Shown: piece by piece, positions 16,719 to 24,563 of the stretch
Position numbering within the stretch: the first letter of the stretch is position 1
Layout: each line of letters begins with the position of its first letter
NCBI RefSeq assembly: GCF_017874355.1
Contig: NZ_JAGGLI010000023.1
Location: 1-47,676 of the forward strand
Direction: 5' to 3'
DNA: 47,676 bases
DNA from: Acetoanaerobium pronyense
GTDB lineage: Bacteria > Bacillota > Clostridia > Peptostreptococcales > Filifactoraceae
Position numbers and translations under genes: made by a program
Notes under the pieces: model-generated
The model's database searches: none
What the model was told of the DNA's origin: nothing
What the model saw: the letters and a program-made list of their open reading frames with translations, nothing else

Positions 16719-17543
16719 ATGAAGAATTTTATCACTTCAGTGGAGCTAAAAGAATCTTTTAATCAACACATTATACTTGACTGCAGATATGACCTTTCGG
16801 ATTCGAATTTTGGTCATATGAGCTATTTAAAAAGTCATATCAAAAACTCTCACTATTTTGATCTTGAAAAAGACCTTTCCAGAGAAGTAGAAAAGCATGG
16901 CGGAAGACATCCCCTCCCTTTTTTGGCTGATTTTATAAGCAAGTTAGAAAATATTGGTATTTCAAATGATAGTAAAATAGTAGTATACGATGATGATATG
17001 TTTGTGGCTCCTAGGCTGTGGTGGATGCTCAAATATATTGGAATAGAAGATGTGAAGGTGCTTGATGGTGGCTTTAAGTCTTGGAACTATGAAGAACTTA
17101 TAGAAAGTAAACATAACACAAAAAAACCAAGCTTAGGGAAAATTTACGCCCAGATTAATCAGTCAATGGTAGTGAATATAGAAGAAGTCAAAAAAATGAT
17201 AGATGAGTCAAATGAATACTCTATGATTGTTGATTCAAGAACAAATGAACGATATCTGGGCATAATGGAACCCATAGATAAGATTCCAGGAAGAATACCT
17301 ACTTCTATTAATATATTTTACAATGATGCGTATTCAAATGGCTATTTAAAATCAAAGAAAGAACTTGAAAAGCTATACTCTAAGATTATCCCTTATAAAG
17401 AGATTGTAGTATACTGTGGCTCAGGTGTTACAGCCCCAGCCAATATAATAGCTATGGATGAAATTGGAATTCTTACAAGGCTTTATGTTGGAAGCTATAG
17501 TGATTATATTTCTTATGAAGAAAATGAAGTAGAAGTGGGTTAG
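16719..17543 (+). CDS. Tandem rhodanese sulfurtransferase (thiosulfate/3-mercaptopyruvate type)
   Basis: 274 residues from ATG 16719, with AAAGGGG 8-9 bases upstream; the ATG at 16701 lies before that site. Two rhodanese domains are visible. The N-terminal one is inactive (YDLSDSNFGHMSYLKSHI, DGGFKSW). The C-terminal one carries the active-site loop YCGSGVTAPANI with the catalytic Cys near residue 233. The CGSGVTA loop suits thiosulfate or 3-mercaptopyruvate sulfurtransferases; which substrate is used is not decidable here. Confidence 0.9.
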   Translation: MKNFITSVELKESFNQHIILDCRYDLSDSNFGHMSYLKSHIKNSHYFDLEKDLSREVEKHGGRHPLPFLADFISKLENIGISNDSKIVVYDDDMFVAPRLWWMLKYIGIEDVKVLDGGFKSWNYEELIESKHNTKKPSLGKIYAQINQSMVVNIEEVKKMIDESNEYSMIVDSRTNERYLGIMEPIDKIPGRIPTSINIFYNDAYSNGYLKSKKELEKLYSKIIPYKEIVVYCGSGVTAPANIIAMDEIGILTRLYVGSYSDYISYEENEVEVG

Positions 17544-17564
17544 TTATTGTAGGAGGGAAAAAAA

Positions 17565-17744
17565 ATGAGAATTGGAATTATTTTTATGGTATTAATAGCA
17601 GTTCTTATAATGGCATATATCATACTTGCTATCTATAATGCATACAAACTCAATAAGAGAATTGATAGGCTAAACTTTAAAATAGAAAAGCTAATGATAC
17701 CTCTTGAAAGACTTCACTTATCTGGAGGAAAAAATGAACGCTAG
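17565..17744 (+). CDS. Small single-pass membrane protein, 59 residues
   Basis: A short frame with a strong ribosome site (AGGAGGG, 17551-17557). It encodes a hydrophobic segment at residues about 3-23 followed by a basic/amphipathic tail (NAYKLNKRIDRLNFKIEKL), the layout of small membrane-anchored coiled-coil proteins. It lies 22 bases after the sulfurtransferase and overlaps the Crp/Fnr start by 11 bases, so the three are probably one transcript. Function unknown. Confidence 0.65.
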   Translation: MRIGIIFMVLIAVLIMAYIILAIYNAYKLNKRIDRLNFKIEKLMIPLERLHLSGGKNER

Positions 17745-18405
17745 TTTTATAAGTCAGCTTAAAGGAACAAAGATTTTCAAATCTATTTCAGAGGAAGAAA
17801 TAGAAAAAATAATAAAAGAAGTCCCTTTTAGGACTGTAGATTACAAAAAAGGAGAAGTACTTTTCTGGGAAGGTGACAAATGTACAGGGATAGGTATAGT
17901 GCTAGAGGGTGAAGTAGAAATTCATAAAGGAGCTATAATGGGGAAAAAAATCACCATTACTCAAATAAAACATGGAGATATGTTTGGGGAAGCAATAGTG
18001 TTTTCTACGACTCACGAATATCCAGCTACAGTGGAAGCACTTCTTGATTCAAAAATACTTTTTATATCAAAAGAGAACATTCTTATGATGTGCTCAAACC
18101 ATGTACAGTTTGTAGAGAAGTTTATGGAGGTACTATCAAACAAAATTCTTATATTAAATAATAAACTTTCACTCCTTTCTCTAAAGAGTATAAGACAAAA
18201 AATCTTATTTTATATTATAAAAGAGTCAAAAGACAAAAAAAATATGTCGATTAATATAACAAAACAAGAATTTTCTGAAATACTTGGAGTAGAAAGGCCA
18301 TCACTTTCAAGAGAACTAATAAAAATGAAAGAAGAAAATATAATAGAAATAAAAGGCAAAACCATTAAAATATTAAGCCAAGATTCTGTAGACGACTATT
18401 TATAA
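17734..18405 (+). CDS. Crp/Fnr-family transcriptional regulator
   Basis: 223 residues from ATG 17734 (GGAGG 5 bases upstream, inside the small membrane-protein gene). A cyclic-nucleotide-binding-like beta barrel (about 20-120; KKGEVLFWEGDKCTGIGIVL, HGDMFGEAIVF) and a C-terminal HTH_Crp domain (about 150-220; TKQEFSEILGVERPSLSREL) are clear. No cluster of cysteines is present, so it is not an FNR-type iron-sulfur sensor. The effector is unknown. It is likely cotranscribed with the sulfurtransferase, which suggests local regulation. Confidence 0.9.
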   Translation: MNASFISQLKGTKIFKSISEEEIEKIIKEVPFRTVDYKKGEVLFWEGDKCTGIGIVLEGEVEIHKGAIMGKKITITQIKHGDMFGEAIVFSTTHEYPATVEALLDSKILFISKENILMMCSNHVQFVEKFMEVLSNKILILNNKLSLLSLKSIRQKILFYIIKESKDKKNMSINITKQEFSEILGVERPSLSRELIKMKEENIIEIKGKTIKILSQDSVDDYL

Positions 18406-18436
18406 TACAAATAAAAATAAAAAGGGTGACTTAAGG

Positions 18437-19072
18437 GTGAAAAAAAATATCGTTGCATTTTCTCTCGTAGCAGTAGCTTCAATTCCTAAAATTTCATGGG
18501 GATACTCAGGGGATTTGGAATCATATTTTTTTGATTTAAGGCAAGTATTGATTCAAGAAGAGCTAAAAGTATATAAGACAGACTATAAACTTGATTTATT
18601 TAGCGACATATATTTTGAAAACGAAGATGATAAATCAACTGCAATTATAAGATATGCTTTTGAAGAACTTGGAAAGCCCTACAAATTTGCAGCTACAGGT
18701 CCTGATTATTATGACTGTTCAGGATATACTTATACAATTTTCAAAAAACTTAATATAAATATACCTAGGACTTCTGAGGCTCAGGGAAACGGCGGCATAC
18801 TTATAGATAGAAATAGACTTCAAAAAGGAGATTTGGTATTTTTTGATACAAGAAGTATATCAAATATCAATGATATAACAGACAATTTTGAAGAAGAAAT
18901 AATTAGTTCTGAACCAAAGCCTTTTATGCCTGAAAAAGTAACCCATGTGGGTATATATATTGGCTCTGGTGAATTCATACATGCCTCATCAGGTGGAGGA
19001 GAAGTTATCATAAGCCGTTTAGATAATAAATATTATGACAGCAGATATCTTCATGGTCGAAGATATCTTTAA
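18437..19072 (+). CDS. Secreted NlpC/P60 cell-wall peptidase
   Basis: 211 residues from GTG 18437 (AAAGGGTGAC about 7 bases upstream). A signal peptide (residues 1-22 or so) precedes a short linker and a C-terminal NlpC/P60 domain. Catalytic Cys94 is in PDYYDCSGYTYTIF, the catalytic His is in VTHVGIYIG (H170), and another conserved His is in EFIHASSGGG (H182). The enzyme cuts gamma-D-Glu-diaminopimelate links in peptidoglycan stem peptides. No SH3 or LysM cell-wall binding domain is visible. Confidence 0.9.
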   Translation: MKKNIVAFSLVAVASIPKISWGYSGDLESYFFDLRQVLIQEELKVYKTDYKLDLFSDIYFENEDDKSTAIIRYAFEELGKPYKFAATGPDYYDCSGYTYTIFKKLNINIPRTSEAQGNGGILIDRNRLQKGDLVFFDTRSISNINDITDNFEEEIISSEPKPFMPEKVTHVGIYIGSGEFIHASSGGGEVIISRLDNKYYDSRYLHGRRYL

Positions 19073-19101
19073 AAGCTCTAAAGTACCATGGAGGAGTTTA
19101 T

Positions 19102-20034
19102 ATGAGTGAAAAAAATAAAAAGTATTTATTAAATAACGACGATATAATCAAGATATTTAAGGAAAAGCTGGACTATATGATAGAGAGAAATTTTTATTGG
19201 GGCGAAGAATCAAAACTAATAACTTCTATGAAGCTTTCCTTTAAAAATAAAATTATGAAAAATTTAAATGAATTAATGGATAATATAGACTTTTCAAATA
19301 ACCTATTTTTGATTAAAAATAAGAGTATTGAGTTACTGGAGCACAGTATGAACACTTGTCTATGCGCTTCAATTATGTCAAATTTTCTAAAATATTCCGA
19401 AGAAGATTTAAAAATCATAATGGCAGGATCTCTGCTTCATGATATAGGAAAAATATTTGAACAAGAGGTTTCACTTGAAGATGATTTAGAAGACACAGGT
19501 CATGTAGAAAAAGGGTTTGAACATATTAAAAATTTTTCAGATATTGAGCCAATTATAAGAAGACTTATACTTGAGCATCATGAAAGAGTTGATGGAACTG
19601 GAGAACCAAGAAAAATTACAGGAGAAAATATTCATTACCTATCTAAAGTTTTAGCGGTTTGCAACACTTATGATAACCTGATAGCAAGAAGCTACTCAAA
19701 AGGGAAAAACTCTCCTTCTGATGCAGTAGAGTATATTTTGGGTTCTGCTGGAGTTGTATTTGATTATGATGTTGTAAAATTTTTCTTTAAAAAAATCATA
19801 CCTTATCCTGTAGGTTCTTTAGTGAGACTAAGTGACTCTAGAATTGGAGTAGTATCTTCGATTCCAAAGGATTTTCCATTTAGGCCTAATGTTCGTGTAG
19901 TAAAGCAGCTTGCAACAACTGTTTCTATGGAAGACATAAGTTTATTAGATAGCCCTAGCTTAATAATAACAAGTATATTAGAAGAAGTGCCTAATCCTTC
20001 TGTTCAATCTTATCTGAAACATGGCTTTAATTAA
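19102..20034 (+). CDS. HD-domain (HD-GYP-like) phosphohydrolase
   Basis: 310 residues. The HD metal site is seen in LLHDIGKIFEQEV, and a second block LEHHERVDGTGEPRKI followed by LSKVLAVCNTYDNLI resembles the HD-GYP extension, but the Gly-Tyr-Pro triplet is replaced by Gly-Glu-Pro. Residues 1-90 are a helical region without a recognised sensor domain, and the last 80 or so (LVRLSDSRIGVVSSIPK) form the small C-terminal domain seen in such proteins. It may hydrolyse cyclic di-GMP or another nucleotide; the degenerate motif leaves this open. Confidence 0.75.
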   Translation: MSEKNKKYLLNNDDIIKIFKEKLDYMIERNFYWGEESKLITSMKLSFKNKIMKNLNELMDNIDFSNNLFLIKNKSIELLEHSMNTCLCASIMSNFLKYSEEDLKIIMAGSLLHDIGKIFEQEVSLEDDLEDTGHVEKGFEHIKNFSDIEPIIRRLILEHHERVDGTGEPRKITGENIHYLSKVLAVCNTYDNLIARSYSKGKNSPSDAVEYILGSAGVVFDYDVVKFFFKKIIPYPVGSLVRLSDSRIGVVSSIPKDFPFRPNVRVVKQLATTVSMEDISLLDSPSLIITSILEEVPNPSVQSYLKHGFN

Positions 20035-20049
20035 AAATAAAAATATACA

Positions 20050-20094
20050 AAAAAAATTATACTTATAGATTATGCTATATGGTATAATTTTTTT
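20050..20094. terminator. Terminator between HD-domain gene and M18 aminopeptidase
   Basis: AAAAAAATTATAC (20050-20062) pairs perfectly with GTATAATTTTTTT (20082-20094). The A and T ends fit a bidirectional terminator; the GGTATAAT could also act as a -10 for the next gene. Confidence 0.65.
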
Positions 20095-20152
20095 GTGAAA
20101 GAAAAGTCTGTATACTCTTAAAATTTAAAATATTAACAAGGGGGATTTACAT

Positions 20153-21538
20153 ATGGAATTAAAATATGAATTTAAAAACGTTTGGAAAACAATTGAAGAA
20201 TCAGAATATAAGCTACTTATGGATTATGGGGACAGATATATGAGCTTTATGGATAAGTCAAAAACTGAAAGAGAATGTGCTAACGAAATTATAAGACTTG
20301 CAAAGGAAAATGGTTATATAAATTATGAAGATGTTCTTAAAGATGGAAAAATCGAATCAGGAATGAAGATATATCTAAATAATAAAAATAAATCAGTAGC
20401 TATGATGGTAGTTGGTAAAGAAAAGCTTGAAAAAGGAATGAAGATAGTTGGAGCACATATAGATGCTCCTAGACTTGATTTAAAACAGTTTCCACTATAT
20501 GAAGATGGGAATATGGCCCTTTTAAAAACCCATTATTATGGAGGGGTAAAAAAATATCAGTGGACTTGTATTCCGCTTAGTATTCATGGAGTCATCTTTA
20601 CCAAGGAAGGCAAGCAAGTAGATATTTCAATTGGAGAAGATGAAAAAGACCCCGTACTTTATATAAATGACCTTCTTATACATCTTTCGGCAGATCAGAT
20701 GCAAAAGAAACTATCAGAAGGAATCACTGGAGAGCAGCTTAATGTTGTGATTGGGCACAAACCTTCTAGGGAAAAAGATTTGAAGGATCCTATTAAAGAA
20801 AACATATTAAAGCTGCTAAACGAAAAATATGGGATTACAGAAGAAGATTTTATGATAGCTGAGCTGGAAATAGTTCCGGCTGAAAAAGCTAGACATGTAG
20901 GACTTGATAAATCTATGATATCTGCGCATGGACACGATGATAGAGTATGCTCTTATGCTGGACTAGAGGCTATTTTAGGAATTGAATCTCCTGAAAAAAC
21001 AGCGGTTGCTCTTTTTGTAGACAAAGAGGAAATTGGATCTGTGGGAAATACGAGCATGAGTTCAAAGTTTTTTGAAAATATGGTAGCTGAGCTTATAGCC
21101 CTTGAAGGAGAGTATTCAGACCTTAAAGTGAGACGTGCACTTGCAAATTCGGAAGTTCTTTCGGCAGATGTGACTGCAGGCTTTGACCCTACGTTTCCGG
21201 AAGTACTCGATAAAAGAAATGCAGCAATGCTTGGAAATGGAGTAGTTCTTACTAAGTATACAGGTTCAAGGGGAAAAGGTGGCTGCAATGATGCAAATGC
21301 AGAATTCTTAGCAAAAATCAGAAAAACCTTTGATGAACACAATATTGTATGGCAAATAGGAGAGCTTGGGAAAGTGGACCAAGGTGGAGGTGGAACCATA
21401 GCTTTTATACTTGCAGAGTATGGAGCTGAGGTTGTAGACTGTGGGGTTCCAATGCTTAGCATGCATGCTCCTGTAGAACTTGTGAGTAAAGCAGATATAT
21501 ACATGACCTTTAAAGCATATAATGCATTTTTAAAATAA
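20153..21538 (+). CDS. M18 family metallo-aminopeptidase
   Basis: 461 residues, typical for clostridial M18 enzymes. The dizinc site is visible in KIVGAHIDAPRLD (near residue 100), AHGHDDRVCSYAGLEAI (near 259), FVDKEEIGS (near 290) and the C-terminal GVPMLSMHAPVELVSK. It removes N-terminal residues, often acidic ones, from peptides in the cytoplasm and would feed amino-acid fermentation. It has its own leader, and terminators flank it on both sides. The start is fixed by the AAGGGGG ribosome site. Confidence 0.93.
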   Translation: MELKYEFKNVWKTIEESEYKLLMDYGDRYMSFMDKSKTERECANEIIRLAKENGYINYEDVLKDGKIESGMKIYLNNKNKSVAMMVVGKEKLEKGMKIVGAHIDAPRLDLKQFPLYEDGNMALLKTHYYGGVKKYQWTCIPLSIHGVIFTKEGKQVDISIGEDEKDPVLYINDLLIHLSADQMQKKLSEGITGEQLNVVIGHKPSREKDLKDPIKENILKLLNEKYGITEEDFMIAELEIVPAEKARHVGLDKSMISAHGHDDRVCSYAGLEAILGIESPEKTAVALFVDKEEIGSVGNTSMSSKFFENMVAELIALEGEYSDLKVRRALANSEVLSADVTAGFDPTFPEVLDKRNAAMLGNGVVLTKYTGSRGKGGCNDANAEFLAKIRKTFDEHNIVWQIGELGKVDQGGGGTIAFILAEYGAEVVDCGVPMLSMHAPVELVSKADIYMTFKAYNAFLK

Positions 21539-21590
21539 AAAATATTTAAAATAAGTAAGATTTTTAAATAGTAAAGTATTTTAAAACTAA

Positions 21591-21642
21591 AAAGAGCTGC
21601 CCATTAAAATAACCTTAGATTATTTTAATGGGCAGGCTCTTT
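21591..21642. terminator. Strong bidirectional terminator between M18 and LysR genes
   Basis: AAAGAGC-T-GCCCATTAAAATAA pairs with TTATTTTAATGGGC-AG-GCTCTTT around a 7-base loop. It lies between convergent genes and its last two bases overlap the LysR stop. Confidence 0.9.
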
Positions 21643-22540
21643 ATTTATTAGGAAATAAGTTTTCAATAAAATCAATAAAGCTTTTTTCTAAAGGGGCTAG
21701 AATTCTATCCTTGGAATATACAAAATAGAAATTTCTTATAAGATTCAAATCTTCAATTTCATATATATCAAATAAATCAAGCTTCTTTTCCTTCTCTATG
21801 GCCTTGCTTGATATTATAGAGCAGCCTAAGCCTTCTTCAACCATAGCCTTTATTGTTTGAGTGTTCTCTGCAAATGCAATTACATTAAATGAATCAGATT
21901 TGATTTTATTTTTTTTTAGCTCTTTATTAAAGAGATTTAGAGTACCTGACCCTTCTTCTCTTAGGATAAGAGGAACCTGCATTACCTGCTCAATCATTAA
22001 AGAACTAGATGAAGAACTTATATAAGCCTTTGGAGTTATAAGCACTAGTTTATCCTCTATTATAGGGACATAATTTAGGTCACTGTCCTTCAGATAGGTA
22101 CCTGTAAATCCATAATCAATCTTACTGTTTTTTATATTTTCGATTATTTGAAGAGAGTCTCCGTGATTGATTTTATAATTTACCTCTGGATATGTTTTGT
22201 TAAACTCTCTTATTATTTTAGGAACAATATATTGCTCTGGGATTGTACTTGCACTTATTTCAATAGTTCCTTCTATTTTTCCCACAAATTCTCCCATGTT
22301 ATATTGGGCATTTTTTTTGAGATTTATTATTTTGTTTGCATAATCATAAAAAATCTCCCCCGCCTTTGTTAGGGTGATATCTCTATTTGCTCTATTTAAA
22401 AGAGATGTTCCGATTTCTTTTTCAAGAGTTTGAATGTGATTGCTTATTGTAGGCTGGGTCAGATAAAGTTCCTTAGCAGCCTTGGAAAAGCTTTTATTTT
22501 TTGCAATTGCTATGAATGATTCGAGTTGTCTGAAATCCAT
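21641..22540 (-). CDS. LysR-family transcriptional regulator
   Basis: 299 residues. The N-terminal winged helix is classical (MDFRQLESFIAIAKNKSFSK, then LYLTQPTISNHIQTLEKEIG), followed by the periplasmic-binding-like effector domain (about 90-295). It is the last chromosomal gene before the integrated element, with no divergent target gene left next to it, so its regulon cannot be read from context; the element may have separated it from a former neighbour. GGAG lies just upstream of the ATG. Confidence 0.92.
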   Translation of the reverse strand: MDFRQLESFIAIAKNKSFSKAAKELYLTQPTISNHIQTLEKEIGTSLLNRANRDITLTKAGEIFYDYANKIINLKKNAQYNMGEFVGKIEGTIEISASTIPEQYIVPKIIREFNKTYPEVNYKINHGDSLQIIENIKNSKIDYGFTGTYLKDSDLNYVPIIEDKLVLITPKAYISSSSSSLMIEQVMQVPLILREEGSGTLNLFNKELKKNKIKSDSFNVIAFAENTQTIKAMVEEGLGCSIISSKAIEKEKKLDLFDIYEIEDLNLIRNFYFVYSKDRILAPLEKSFIDFIENLFPNK

Positions 22541-22650
22541 AAGAACTCTCCTTTTTGTTTATTATATATTGATTATACACTTTAGTTAATTTAAAGACAA
22601 AGAAAGTTAGATAGAAAAAATTTATATAATCTATAACATGAGTTAATTTA

Positions 22651-22686
22651 TTACAAAAATAAAAACCTTAGCCCAAAGGTAAGGTT
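22651..22686 (-). terminator. Intrinsic terminator of the interrupted tRNA-Leu gene
   Basis: Read on the minus strand, AACCTTACC-TTTG-GG-C-TAAGGTT (22664-22686) forms a stem-loop followed by a T-rich run (22651-22663). It lies 75 bases downstream of the tRNA-Leu fragment and no other minus-strand gene would use it, so it is taken as the original chromosomal tRNA terminator. Confidence 0.7.
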
Positions 22687-22761
22687 GAAGTTATAGACTC
22701 AATTTTAAATTTATATATCAAAAATAAATATACTCGAAATCAATAAAATATAATAATAACG

Positions 22762-22817
22762 TGGTGCGGGCGAAGGGATTTGAACCCCCACATAGTCACC
22801 TATGGCGGATTTTGAGT
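22762..22817 (-). other. tRNA-Leu(CAA) 3' fragment; element attachment site
   Basis: On the minus strand this reads as the 3' part of a class II tRNA: loop CTCAAAA with anticodon CAA, the 3' anticodon strand TCCGC, a long variable arm (CATAG-GTGA-CTATG), a T-arm with GTTCAAAT, an acceptor strand CGCCCGC, discriminator A and encoded CCA (22764-22762). Upstream of the loop only one anticodon-stem pair can form, so tRNA identity stops at about 22817 and the gene is not functional here. A 3' tRNA remnant of this kind is the usual duplicated att core of a tyrosine-recombinase element. The intact copy should lie at the other end, in minus orientation. Confidence 0.88.
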
Positions 22818-23046
22818 TTCTTATAACCAATGGAGTATATAAAACTGTAACGGAATTCAATGGAGTTTTAGAGACCTATAATTGAGTGTTTTCAGTTAAT
22901 GCAACTATTTGAATAAGCATTATCAACTACTACAATATTTTTCAAAAAAACGCGTTTAGAAATAAAATGAGAGAACTTGGAGAGAACTTTTATAATTTTT
23001 AATTTGTTATATAAATATAATCTAGGCGTTATACCTAATTGTGATG
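22818..23046. other. Element left-end region, no gene seen
   Basis: This 229-base AT-rich stretch has no credible coding frame. It holds short direct repeats that could be integrase arm sites: CAATGGAGT at 22828-22836 and again at 22859-22867, and GAGAGAACTT at 22969-22978 and 22980-22989 (11-base period). None is proven. Confidence 0.4.
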
Positions 23047-23078
23047 AAAAAAGACTATTTTATAATTAGTCTTTTTTT
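23047..23078. terminator. Terminator downstream of the element XRE gene
   Basis: AAAAAAGACTA (23047-23057) pairs with TAGTCTTTTTTT (23067-23078). It is suitable for ending the minus-strand XRE gene, and also blocks transcription entering from the left end. Confidence 0.8.
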
Positions 23079-23109
23079 GTTTGAAAAAAAGAACAAAAAA
23101 TAAAATTAT

Positions 23110-23310
23110 TTAAGATTTTATGTGTTCAATAATTTCTTGAATATCACAATCTAAATAATTACATAAATCATCAATTATTTTAAGAGATATGTATTCACCC
23201 TTAGAAATTTTAGCTAGTGTTGCAGAAGACATTATCTTCATATCAACTAGCTCGTATTTATTAATATTTTTGGTTTTAAGAAGATTTAATAAAGGACTAT
23301 AACTTAACAT
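23110..23310 (-). CDS. Small XRE-type helix-turn-helix regulator of the element
   Basis: 66 residues that are essentially one Cro/C1-type DNA-binding domain (LLKTKNINKYELVDMKIMSS, then ATLAKISKGEYISLKIIDDL and CNYLDCDIQEIIEH). Strong GGAGG precedes the ATG. It faces away from the replication initiator gene, with a shared 117-base intergenic region containing its own consensus promoter and repeated operator-like motifs. The likely role is repression or timing of element functions, as for similar regulators at the ends of conjugative elements. Confidence 0.85.
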   Translation of the reverse strand: MLSYSPLLNLLKTKNINKYELVDMKIMSSATLAKISKGEYISLKIIDDLCNYLDCDIQEIIEHIKS

Positions 23311-23337
23311 CAGAGGACCTCCATTTTTTTATATAGA

Positions 23338-23368
23338 TAATTATACTTAGTAATTATACACAATTCAA
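23338..23368 (-). promoter_or_regulatory. Promoter with repeated operator motif for the XRE gene
   Basis: On the minus strand, TTGAAT (23368-23363), a 17-base spacer and TATAAT (23345-23340) make a near-consensus sigma-A promoter. TAATTATAC occurs twice on the plus strand, at 23338-23346 and 23351-23359, one copy overlapping the -10 and one in the spacer. This fits an autoregulatory operator. Confidence 0.55.
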
Positions 23369-23427
23369 TACAAGAGATCCTATGAGAATCTGCAAATAGA
23401 AAATTAATTAAAGAATAGGAGGTAAAA

Positions 23428-24450
23428 ATGTACAATCAAAAGAAATTTTCAGTTAATGATATATACAACAATTCATTTCATCAATTGCCAAGTTTTTTCT
23501 TTTTAGAAGATTTCCCTAAGATTTCAGATAAAGCAATTATTCTATATTCTCTTTTAAAAAGTAGGCATGAATTATCAATGAAAAATAGATGGTTTGATAA
23601 AGAAGGTAATGTATATCTAATTATGAAACGTGAAGAAATGGAAAAGACATTAAGAACCTCAGATAAAACTATAACCAAAGCCATAAATGAGTTAAAGGAA
23701 TACAATTTGCTAATTGAGGTAAGACAAGGAAAAGGTAGGCCTAATCTAATATATATAACCTATCCAGATATTGAAAAAATTATAAAGGAAAATCAAGATG
23801 AAGATATATTAGATTTCAAAGAATTACAAGAAATAGGTGAAAGTGCTGAAAACCTTGATATAACATTAAACCGTAATAGTTCCGACTCACTAGATGATAA
23901 TCAATTAAATCGTAATAACTCCGACTCTAGAACCGGAAATATTACGACACTTAATAAATATATAGATAACGATATAGATAAATTATATATAAATCATTCT
24001 TTCTATAATAAAAACAAAGATTATAAAGAAATTGAAAAAATGAATGAAGGAATGAAAGAAAATGAAATTTCTAATGATAAAAAGATTCTGGATAAAGAAT
24101 ACAAGAACTATGAAAAAATTATCAAAGAAAATATTGAATATGATTTATTAGTTAGCAAAAATGATGCGGATTTAGTAGAGGAGATAACTCAGATAATAAT
24201 AGATACAGTTTCTTCAGCAAAAGAAAAATTTAGAGTTAATGGGTCATATACATCAAATAGGATTATAAAATCTAGGTTTTTAAAGCTTAACCATATGCAT
24301 ATTGAATTTGTAATTGATTGTTTATCAAAAAATACAACTCAAATTAAAGACATAAGATCATACATAATTACAGCGCTATATAATGCTCCGTCAACTATGA
24401 ATCTTTATTATACATCTAAGGTAAATCATGAGTTATTTTCAAGTGAATAA
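23428..24450 (+). CDS. Replication initiator, RepA_N family
   Basis: 340 residues. The N-terminal RepA_N domain is clear (about 10-110): FHQLPSFFFLEDFPKISDKA, LKSRHELSMKNRWFDKEGNV and MEKTLRTSDKTITKAINELK. Such proteins start plasmid replication in low-GC Firmicutes, and in Tn1549-type elements the homologue probably supports rolling or theta replication of the excised circle. The middle is Asn/Asp/Ser-rich and likely disordered; the C-terminal 90 residues are a second folded block. AGGAGG precedes the ATG. Confidence 0.88.
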   Translation: MYNQKKFSVNDIYNNSFHQLPSFFFLEDFPKISDKAIILYSLLKSRHELSMKNRWFDKEGNVYLIMKREEMEKTLRTSDKTITKAINELKEYNLLIEVRQGKGRPNLIYITYPDIEKIIKENQDEDILDFKELQEIGESAENLDITLNRNSSDSLDDNQLNRNNSDSRTGNITTLNKYIDNDIDKLYINHSFYNKNKDYKEIEKMNEGMKENEISNDKKILDKEYKNYEKIIKENIEYDLLVSKNDADLVEEITQIIIDTVSSAKEKFRVNGSYTSNRIIKSRFLKLNHMHIEFVIDCLSKNTTQIKDIRSYIITALYNAPSTMNLYYTSKVNHELFSSE

Positions 24451-24490
24451 CTTTATTTAAAATATTTAAAACTTTAAGGAGGATTTTTAT

Positions 24491-24526
24491 ATGTTAATAT
24501 ATTTTGTTTGGAGAGTTCCACCTTAA
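24491..24526 (+). CDS. Mini-ORF of 11 codons with strong ribosome site, possible leader peptide
   Basis: MLIYFVWRVPP then stop, preceded by AAGGAGG (24476-24482) with 8-base spacing. It lies between the replication initiator and the PcfB-like gene, 37 bases upstream of the latter's start. It may be a translated leader or the remains of a longer gene; its own ribosome site is stronger than that of the next gene. There is no independent proof that it is translated. Confidence 0.3.
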   Translation: MLIYFVWRVPP

Positions 24527-24563
24527 TTATCAATTTTTTAAAAAGAGAAAGGATGGTGATTTT

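Noticed and set aside
20953-21504. Minus-strand frame of 183 codons inside the M18 aminopeptidase gene
   Set aside because: Antisense shadow of a well-conserved gene with low-complexity product and no start signals.
22762-22817. Functional tRNA gene
   Set aside because: The 5' half, D-arm and 5' anticodon strand are missing, so only a 3' fragment is present.
24504-24563. Longer N-terminus for the PcfB-like protein
   Set aside because: No ribosome site for 24504, whereas ATG 24564 has a good one and matches the expected protein start.
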